A stretch of 64,000 nucleotides of DNA, from assembly GCF_031082405.1 (NCBI RefSeq), contig NZ_JAVHJU010000046.1:52576-116575 (forward strand), in the 5' to 3' direction. The position numbers and the translations under genes are program-made. Below the pieces are notes generated by a model. That model saw only the letters and a list, made by a program, of their open reading frames with translations. It did no database searches and was not told the DNA's origin. Within the stretch, counting starts at the first letter, position 1. Every line of letters begins with the position of its first letter. This document shows, piece by piece, positions 58,242 through 64,000 of the stretch. The DNA is from Amycolatopsis sp. A133. GTDB lineage: Bacteria; Actinomycetota; Actinomycetes; Mycobacteriales; Pseudonocardiaceae.

Positions 58242-59658
58242 GAAGCTCCCTCACCGCCTCTGTCAACGATTCCGCGTTGCCGTCGACAACGCGCCCGCCG
58301 GTCGCGGCGGTGACCCGCCCCAGCTCGGCCGGGTCGGCTTCGCCGAACCGGATGGCGTACGTCGGCCCGGCGTCGTGCCGGCCGGCGAGGAACGCGTCCA
58401 GGCCCAGGCCCGCGTTGTTTTCGCCGTCGGTCATCAGCACGATCGACGCCCCCGGCTTCGCGATCCGGTAAGCGCGTTCGAGGGCGGACCAGATCGCCGT
58501 GTACGGCCGCAGGTCCGCCGACGCCACGACGGCCCGCAGCGCGTCGGCGTCCGGCCGGCCCGCCACCGTGATCGCGCGCTCCTCCAGCACCTCACCGGCG
58601 AACCGGATGATCGTCACCTGCTCGCCGGCGTAGAACCGGTCGAACCCGCTCAGCGCGGCGAACGCCCGGCGCAGCGCCGCCACCCGCGGCCCGGCCATGG
58701 ACAGCGAGTAGTCCAGCACGAAGACCACCTGACGGCCGGTGCCCGCCCGGTCGTAGGCCTGCAGCAGCCGGTCGAGGACCTCCTGCCGGTCCGGGAAGTA
58801 CAGCGGGTCCCCGATCGGCGTCGCGAGTTTCCCGGTGCGCGGCACCGCCGGATCGGCCGGGCGCCGGAACGTCCGGTCCATGATGGCCCGCTGGGCCGCC
58901 GGGGTGCGCAGCCACTGGACGACCTTGTCGTAGGCGGCCCGCTTGCCCGGGTTCAGCAGCATCAGCGGGTAGTCCGCGAGCACGATCCCGTCGCGCGGGT
59001 AGACGACTTCGAGCGGCTCGCGCAGCCGTCCCGACGCGTTGAGCGCCAGGATCGCCGACTCCGGCGCGACGATCCCGCCGACCTCGTCCTGGCGGCGCAC
59101 GTACTCCCCGGTGACGTCGGGCGCGCCGAACGCCCGGCCCGAGAGGAAGCCCTGGATCCGGTCGCAGCGGACGTCCTCCGGGCGCAGCGCCGCACCGGTG
59201 CCGGCCGCCGCGGTGGCCACGCCGATCAGGGCGGCCATCCCGGTGCCGGAGACGTGCGGATCGGCCATGCCGTACTTCAGCTCGCCGCCGGCGGCGCGAT
59301 CGGCGATGTCCGCCCACGTCGGCTGCGCGCCCAGCTTCGCCGCCTGGCTCGCTTTCACGCCGAAGACCAGCGGCGACAACATGATCGACGTCGACAGACC
59401 CGGTTCGGCGTCCCGCAGCCGCAGGAACCGCCCGGTGGACAGCCAGGCGAGGTCGAACCCGCAGTCCAGCTCCGCGGCCGCCTCCATCGTGCCGCGGTAG
59501 GCCATGGCCAGTTCGACCCCGGTGTCGCGGCGCAGATCCGCCAGCACCGGGCCGAGATCGGCGAGCTCGCTGGTGGCCAGCACGGTGAGCTTCGTGTCGG
59601 CCGGCCCGCGGGGACTGCAGGCGGTCAGCAGGAGGACCAGGACGAGGACGACCCTCAC
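58228..59658 (-). CDS. Lipoprotein fusing a solute-binding domain and a VWA domain
   Basis: Protein of 476 aa. Lipoprotein signal VLVLVLLLTACSP (Cys near residue 14) leads to a periplasmic-binding-type domain (about 25-290). A C-terminal VWA domain (about 310-476) has an intact MIDAS: FVLDYSLSMAG (DxSxS), Thr in RPYTAIWSAL and Asp in LMTDGENNAG. Metal-dependent adhesion or complex assembly on the outer membrane face is expected. The start is GTG 59658, which overlaps the upstream stop as GTGA. It lies in a four-gene cluster (57525-60964) with no permease or ATPase adjacent. Confidence 0.85.
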   Translation of the reverse strand: MRVVLVLVLLLTACSPRGPADTKLTVLATSELADLGPVLADLRRDTGVELAMAYRGTMEAAAELDCGFDLAWLSTGRFLRLRDAEPGLSTSIMLSPLVFGVKASQAAKLGAQPTWADIADRAAGGELKYGMADPHVSGTGMAALIGVATAAAGTGAALRPEDVRCDRIQGFLSGRAFGAPDVTGEYVRRQDEVGGIVAPESAILALNASGRLREPLEVVYPRDGIVLADYPLMLLNPGKRAAYDKVVQWLRTPAAQRAIMDRTFRRPADPAVPRTGKLATPIGDPLYFPDRQEVLDRLLQAYDRAGTGRQVVFVLDYSLSMAGPRVAALRRAFAALSGFDRFYAGEQVTIIRFAGEVLEERAITVAGRPDADALRAVVASADLRPYTAIWSALERAYRIAKPGASIVLMTDGENNAGLGLDAFLAGRHDAGPTYAIRFGEADPAELGRVTAATGGRVVDGNAESLTEAVRELRGCR

Positions 59659-60419
59659 CACCGGCAGTCCCCGATCTCGTCGACCATCTTCCGGAACTGC
59701 GCGTTCCCGGGCAGCCAGGTCTCGGTGTCGGCGATCGAGGTCGACGGCTCCGGGATGCCGCGCTCCCGCAGGTACCCCGCGAAGTCGAACTGCGCGCTGG
59801 GTGCCGAGTACACGTGGAACCCGAGTTCGACGGCCCGCCGGCGCAGTGCGGCATCGGACATCAGCAGGGCGCCGATCGCGTCGCCCTCGGGGCTGAACGA
59901 GATCAGGTCGGGCGCGGTCTCGTGCTGGGCACTGGGGTACAGCAGCACCCGTTCGGTGTCGAGCCCGAGGCCGTTGTCGAGCCGCCGGTTCTGGTAGGCG
60001 AGGTACTGGTGCTCGTAAATGACCGCGACGGTCGCGAAGCTGCGTGCTTCCGGCACGAAGTAACTCGGCGCCATGTCGTCGCTGTGCTGGCCTTCGGCGT
60101 CCAGCATCGGCTTGATCGCGCGGGCCTGCTCCACGGCTTCGGCTTCCGTCGCCGCCGGATGCGAGTAACGCGCGAAGGCGACCAGCCCGACGTACGCGGC
60201 GCCCGAGTAGCTCCGGCACGGGTCGGGCGACTGGGCGAGCATCCGGTTCGCGCTGAGGCCGGGGTCGTAGTCGTTCCAACGGGCCTCGCCGGCGACGAGC
60301 GCCATCAGCTTGGCCATCGCGACGCTGTAGTACAGCGGCGGATTGCCCTCGGACTCCTGCGGCTCGGCCACCTCGGCCGTCGTCAGCGCCCGCGCGTAGT
60401 TGCGGAAGGTGGCCAGCAC
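59655..60419 (-). pseudogene. Solute-binding-protein relative, apparently 5'-truncated
   Basis: About 254 aa remain from GTG 60419, beginning mid-fold (LATFRNYARALTTAE) with no signal peptide. The body resembles the C-terminal lobe of family-11-like binding proteins (YYSVAMAKLMALVAG, ERVLLYPSAQ, FSPEGDAIGALL, RRRAVELGFHVY, MVDEIGDCRW). The frame stays open upstream only because it runs antisense to nothing and across the 3' end of the preceding gene; no ATG, GTG or TTG start with a signal peptide exists. A deletion may have removed the N-lobe, or a real but unusual start exists. It overlaps the VWA gene by 4 bp (GTGA). Confidence 0.55.
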
Positions 60420-60481
60420 GAGCGGGGTGAAGAACGGCCGGGGGACGGCCCGGTGCCCCCCGTCACCGGGCCGCACCGCGG

Positions 60482-60964
60482 TCAGGGCACGACGTCGGTG
60501 ACCGTGTCCTTGACGACCTGCCACCGGCCGTGCTCGCGCACCAGCGTCAGGCTGATCGTGTAGTGGCGGTCGATGCCGTGCGACGGCTCGAGGTAGTGCG
60601 CGTCCAGGATGGCGAAGCCCATCTTGCAGCCCTCGACGACGGTGTGCGTCACCGTCCACGGCATCGAGTACTCGTAGGGCACCTTGAACTGCTGCTCCAG
60701 CACCGGGGTCACGTTCGCGTCGTAGCCGATGTAGAGGTTGCCCTTGCGGCCCACGGTGACCATGTCGCGGTGGATGATCGCGCTGTAGCGGGCGGCGTCG
60801 CGCTTGTTGTAGCTGTCCATGTCCTCCCACACGGCGTGGTCGAACGCCCGCCGGCACTCCTGCGGCCGGCCGCCGTCCCGGTCGCCGGCCGCGGTGGCGG
60901 CCGGTGCGCCCAGCACCGCCGCCGCCAGCGTGGTCCCCAAGGCCGCGTAACCCCACTTGCGCAT
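60482..60964 (-). CDS. Secreted NTF2/SnoaL-like protein
   Basis: Protein of 160 aa with a signal peptide (MRKWGYAALGTTLAAAVLGA, cleavage near ATA). The mature part has the cone-shaped NTF2-like pattern of a long helix (AFDHAVWEDMDSYNKRDAARY) and beta strands (MVTVGRKGNLYIGYDANV, HYTISLTLVREHGRWQVVKD), as in DUF4440/SnoaL-like domains. Two cysteines may pair. It heads the minus-strand cluster with the VWA lipoprotein. No ligand or reaction can be named. Confidence 0.75.
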   Translation of the reverse strand: MRKWGYAALGTTLAAAVLGAPAATAAGDRDGGRPQECRRAFDHAVWEDMDSYNKRDAARYSAIIHRDMVTVGRKGNLYIGYDANVTPVLEQQFKVPYEYSMPWTVTHTVVEGCKMGFAILDAHYLEPSHGIDRHYTISLTLVREHGRWQVVKDTVTDVVP

Positions 60965-61086
60965 CTGCTTTCCCTCCGCCGAGCTGCGTTCCGGCCCCCG
61001 ACGCTGCCGCGGCGGCGCATCACAGCTGCATCACTTCCGCACCGGCGCCGCCCCGCGGGTGGTTAACCTCGCCCGCGGGGTGAGTG

Positions 61087-63825
61087 ATGGAGTTCCGCGT
61101 CCTGGGTCCGGTGCGAGTGCTCGGCGGCGGGCGGCCGATCGGGCCGTCCGGGCCGCGCCAAGAGCGCATCCTGGCGGCGCTGCTGCTCGGCGCCGGCCGG
61201 GTCGTGCCGGTGTCCCGGCTGGTCGACGTCGTGTGGGACGGCGAACCCCCGGCGACGGCGGTGCGGCAGGTCCGCAACCTCACCACGGCGCTGCGGCGCG
61301 CGCTCGTCGCGGCCGGCGCCGGCGAAGACGTCCTCACCGCCGAGGGCCCCGGCTTCGCGCTGCGGCCGGGCGTGTTCGACCTCCACGCGTTCGAGGAGCT
61401 CGCCAACCGGGGCGAGTACCGGGCGGCCCTGGACTGCTGGCGGGGGCCCGCGCTCGCCGGGGTGGACAGCGCCGCGCTGCGCCCGGACGCCGAACGCCTG
61501 GAGGAGCGCCGGCTGGCCGTGCTGGAGCAGTGCCTCGCCGCCGAGGTCGACGCCGGAGACGGTCACGCCGTCGCCGAGCTGACCGCGCTGGTCGCCGAAC
61601 ACCCGCTGCGCGAAGGGTTCGTCGGGCTGCTCATGCGGGCGCTGCACCATGCGGGCCGCCAGGCCGACGCGATCGACGTCTTCCAGCGCGCGAAGCGGCG
61701 GCTGGCCGACGAGCTCGGGATCGCGCCGGGCGCGATGCTGCGGGCCCGCTACGAGCGGCTGCTGCACGACGAGCCCGCGCCCGGCCGCTGCTTCCTGCCC
61801 TACGACGTCCCGGACTTCACCGGCCGCGCGGCCGAGGTCACCCGCGCCGCCGAGGCGTTGCGCGCCGGGCGGCCGGTGGTGGTCGACGGCATGGCCGGGG
61901 TCGGGAAGACGGCGTTCGCGGTCCGCGTCGCGCACCGGGCCACCGCGGACTTCCCCGGCGGGCAGCTGTTCGTGGACCTGCACGGCCACACGCCCGGCCG
62001 CGACCCGCTCCCGGCCGAAGCGGCCCTGGCCGCCCTGCTGCTGCAGACCGGTGTGCCGGCGAGCCACCAGCCGGACGGGCTCGACGAGCGGGCCGCGCTG
62101 TGGCGGTCCCGCGTGGCCGGCCACCGCCTGCTCGTCGTGCTCGACAACGCCCGCTCGGCGAGCCAGGTCGTGCCGCTGCTGCCGGGTGGCCCGGGCACCG
62201 GGGTCCTGGTGACCGGCCGTCGCCGGCTCGCCGCGGTGGACGGCGCCCTGGCGCTCGGCCTCGACGTGCTGCCGCCGCCGGAAGCCGAAGCCCTGTTCAC
62301 GGCCGCGGCCGGCGGACGGCCCGGCGCCGGCGTCGCCCGGCTGTGCGGGTACCTGCCGCTGGCGCTGCGGATCGCCGCCGCCCGGCTGCAAGCGCGTCCA
62401 CTGTGGACGGCCGACGACCTGGAGGCGCGGCTCGGGTCCGAACGGCGCCGGCTGGGGGAGCTGCGCGCGGGCGGCCGGGACGTCGCGGCGGCGTTCGCGC
62501 TGTCCTACCGCGACCTCGCAGCCGGGCCGCGGCGGATGTTCCGGGTGCTGGGGTCCCACCCGGGCGGTGACTTCGCGGCCGCCGCGGCGGCCGCCCTCCA
62601 CGGCACCGACGTCACGGAGGCCGAGCGGCTCCTCGAGGACCTGCTCGACGCGCACCTGCTCCGCCAGCCCGCCCCCGGCCGCTACGGCTTCCACGACCTG
62701 ATCGCCGAGCACGCGCGGGCGGTGGCGGACCCGGACGAGGCCGCGGCGGCGCTCAACCGGCTCCTGGACCACTACCGCGACGGCGAGTTCTCGTTCGCCG
62801 CCGAGCGCGCCAACCTGGTCGCCGTCACCGCGCTCGAAGGCCACGACGAGCACGTCTGGCGCATCGCCGACCGCGCGGTGGCCGCCCTGCGCGAGCAGGG
62901 GCACCGCGACGAGCTGACCGCGCTGGCCCGCGCAGGGGCCCGGGCCGCCGACCGGCTGGGCGACCCGCACGCCCGGCAGCTCGGCCTGGCGAACCTCACC
63001 ACGGCGCACTGGGAGACCGGACGGCTCGCCGAGGCCGTCGAAGCGACGGCTGACCGGCTGCGGCTGGTCCGCGCGTCCGGCGACCGCGCGGCCGAAGCGG
63101 CGGCGATCGCCCGGATGGGCACGCTGCACGGCATGCTCGGCCGGTACGCCGACGCGGTCCGGCTCTACCGGCAGGCGCTGGTGCTGGCCGGCGAGACGGG
63201 CAGCCACGCCGTCGCGTGCGTGGCCTGGAGCAACCTCAGCAACGCCCAGGAGGTGCTCGGGCAGTACGAGGACGCGCTGACGTCGGCGGCGCGCGCCCGC
63301 GCGATCCGCGAGGAACTCGGCGACGATCGCGGCGCGATCCTGGCGACGGCGCAGCTGGGCCTGGTGCTGGCCCGCCTCGGCCGGCTGCCGGAGGCCCGGG
63401 AGGCCGCGGACAAGGCGGTGCGCGCGGCGATCGAGGCGGGCTACGCGTTCGGGGAGGCGTGGAGCCGCATCGACGCCGCGGAGGTCCTGCTGGCGGACGG
63501 CCACCCGCGCCAAGCGCACGCCCACGCCGACCGGGCGTGCACGATCCTCGGGCGGCTCAACCACCCGCTGCTGCTGACCATGGCGGCCAACAGCCTCGGC
63601 GCGGCGGCCCAGGCTCTCGACGACCCGCTCGCGGCGGCGAGGGCGTACGGGGTGGCCCTGACGACGGCCCGGCGGATCGGCTACCGCGCCCAGGAAGCGC
63701 GGGCCCTGCTCGGCTTGGGGACCGCCAACGCCGCGTTGGGCCGGGATGCGGAGGCGGAGCGCCAGTTGAGGGCGGGCCGCGCGATGCAGGAGGAACTCGG
63801 GTTGGCCCCGGTCACGATGTCCTGA
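61087..63825 (+). CDS. AfsR-like SARP-NB-ARC-TPR transcriptional regulator
   Basis: Protein of 912 aa. The N-terminal OmpR-type winged helix is MEFRVLGPVRVLGGGRPI (about 1-90). It is followed by a bacterial transcriptional activation domain (about 95-235: HAFEELANRGEYRAALD) and an NB-ARC/STAND ATPase with P-loop GMAGVGKTAFA (about 268) and LLVVLDNARSA. The C-terminal TPR helices include WSNLSNAQEVLGQYEDAL, ending at AMQEELGLAP. SARP proteins activate secondary-metabolite clusters in actinomycetes. GTG 61084 is an alternative start with little effect. Confidence 0.93.
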   Translation: MEFRVLGPVRVLGGGRPIGPSGPRQERILAALLLGAGRVVPVSRLVDVVWDGEPPATAVRQVRNLTTALRRALVAAGAGEDVLTAEGPGFALRPGVFDLHAFEELANRGEYRAALDCWRGPALAGVDSAALRPDAERLEERRLAVLEQCLAAEVDAGDGHAVAELTALVAEHPLREGFVGLLMRALHHAGRQADAIDVFQRAKRRLADELGIAPGAMLRARYERLLHDEPAPGRCFLPYDVPDFTGRAAEVTRAAEALRAGRPVVVDGMAGVGKTAFAVRVAHRATADFPGGQLFVDLHGHTPGRDPLPAEAALAALLLQTGVPASHQPDGLDERAALWRSRVAGHRLLVVLDNARSASQVVPLLPGGPGTGVLVTGRRRLAAVDGALALGLDVLPPPEAEALFTAAAGGRPGAGVARLCGYLPLALRIAAARLQARPLWTADDLEARLGSERRRLGELRAGGRDVAAAFALSYRDLAAGPRRMFRVLGSHPGGDFAAAAAAALHGTDVTEAERLLEDLLDAHLLRQPAPGRYGFHDLIAEHARAVADPDEAAAALNRLLDHYRDGEFSFAAERANLVAVTALEGHDEHVWRIADRAVAALREQGHRDELTALARAGARAADRLGDPHARQLGLANLTTAHWETGRLAEAVEATADRLRLVRASGDRAAEAAAIARMGTLHGMLGRYADAVRLYRQALVLAGETGSHAVACVAWSNLSNAQEVLGQYEDALTSAARARAIREELGDDRGAILATAQLGLVLARLGRLPEAREAADKAVRAAIEAGYAFGEAWSRIDAAEVLLADGHPRQAHAHADRACTILGRLNHPLLLTMAANSLGAAAQALDDPLAAARAYGVALTTARRIGYRAQEARALLGLGTANAALGRDAEAERQLRAGRAMQEELGLAPVTMS

Positions 63826-63838
63826 CCGCCCGGCCACC

Positions 63839-63858
63839 GGCGCAAGTCCGCTTGCGCC
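63839..63858 (+). terminator. 8-bp hairpin after the SARP regulator
   Basis: GGCGCAAG (63839-63846) and CTTGCGCC (63851-63858) flank a 4-nt TCCG loop, 13 nt after the regulator's stop. Confidence 0.7.
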
Positions 63859-63859
63859 C

Positions 63860-63930
63860 CAATGTGGCGTTGGTTGCGTCTGACGCACCCAATGTGGCGT
63901 TCGGTGCGTTGGGCGCAACCAATGTGGCTT
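63860..63930. repeat. 30-bp tandem repeat with CAATGTGGC core, at least three copies
   Basis: CAATGTGGC begins at 63860, 63890 and 63920, exactly 30 bp apart. Between them lie GGTTGCGTC-TGACGCACC and GGTGCGTT-GGGCGCAACC, each able to fold into a short hairpin. The third unit diverges after GTGGC. The array sits between the SARP terminator and the next gene. Confidence 0.85.
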
Positions 63931-63973
63931 GGGTTCTTGGGGTGGTTGCAACATCGTGTGGTTGGAGGGTGTT

Positions 63974-64000
63974 GTGGCTGGTCGGGTGGGTCGGGTGTCG
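63974..64000 (+). CDS. Probable start of an unidentified gene, cut by the window end
   Basis: GTG at 63974 is preceded by GGAGGG 7 nt upstream and encodes MAGRVGRVS before the window ends. No family can be named from nine residues. A strong ribosome-binding site supports a real start. Confidence 0.35.

Noticed and set aside
63860..63930. A CRISPR array at the window end
   Set aside because: The 30-bp units have no unique spacers and there are no cas genes nearby.
61063..63954. A 963-residue minus-strand frame opposite the SARP regulator
   Set aside because: It is the shadow of the plus-strand gene in GC-rich DNA. It encodes low-complexity Arg/Gly/Val/Ala, has no family motif and no ribosome-binding site.

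Overview
The window is a very GC-rich (about 70% or more) actinobacterial chromosome segment. It fits a Pseudonocardiales member, most likely Amycolatopsis-like. This is inferred from codon use, many GTG/TTG starts, leaderless promoters, secreted polysaccharide hydrolases with CBM13/CBM35 modules, and a core block in the same order as Mycobacterium tuberculosis Rv2096c-Rv2089c (pafB-pafC-tatA-tatC-helY-DUF4333 protein-5'-3' exonuclease-pepE). I cannot fix the genus from sequence alone. I see no rRNA, tRNA, CRISPR array, prophage or intact insertion sequence.

Layout. 1-3.4 kb: 3' end of a ROK protein whose tail is followed by tandem copies of its own terminus, a small unknown gene, and a DHA2 exporter-TetR pair with a 28-bp palindromic operator. 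3.6-9.3 kb: secreted enzymes (snapalysin-type protease, alpha/beta hydrolase, CBM13-GH43, Tat-exported GH127-CBM). 9.3-13.9 kb: RidA, a fused flavin monooxygenase/old-yellow-enzyme protein coupled to an acyl-CoA dehydrogenase (CoA-thioester aromatic catabolism), and a DUF2306 membrane protein. 14-24 kb: a six-gene minus-strand operon (solute-binding lipoprotein, two ATPases, two permeases, GH1 beta-glucosidase) next to two divergent ROK repressors, probably a beta-glucoside uptake and hydrolysis unit. 24.1-25.5 kb: a secreted GH16-CBM13 glucanase with its own promoter and operator.

25.6-28.9 kb: BNR-like secreted protein, SDR, and a quinone oxidoreductase with a divergent HxlR regulator. 28.9-43.5 kb: the conserved block (pafBC, small membrane protein, tatA, tatC, diacylglycerol kinase-like gene, zinc-ribbon membrane protein, helY, DUF4333 protein, two Eis-like acetyltransferases, exonuclease, Xaa-Pro peptidase, Lrp/AsnC). 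43.5-50.7 kb: a MazEF-like module, MFS transporter with divergent HxlR, SGNH hydrolase, TetR/azoreductase/rhodanese, LysR, SDR and VOC protein. 50.8-54.7 kb: two ATPases serving one large FtsX/MacB-type permease. 54.8-57.3 kb: a GH18 chitinase-like protein with two DasR-like boxes, and an AhpD/CMD protein. 57.5-61 kb: an unusual minus-strand cluster with a solute-binding/VWA fusion lipoprotein and an apparently 5'-truncated binding-protein relative. 61-63.8 kb: an AfsR-like SARP-NB-ARC-TPR regulator. The window ends in 30-bp tandem repeats and the start of an unidentified gene.

The most unusual signals are repeats. One is a dispersed family of 22-25-bp-arm hairpins (three copies, at gene 3' ends, with stems that change compensatorily). 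Another is a palindromic 42-bp repeat inserted in frame into an ABC ATPase gene. A third is the repeated 13-mer GTCCACWGTGGAC.
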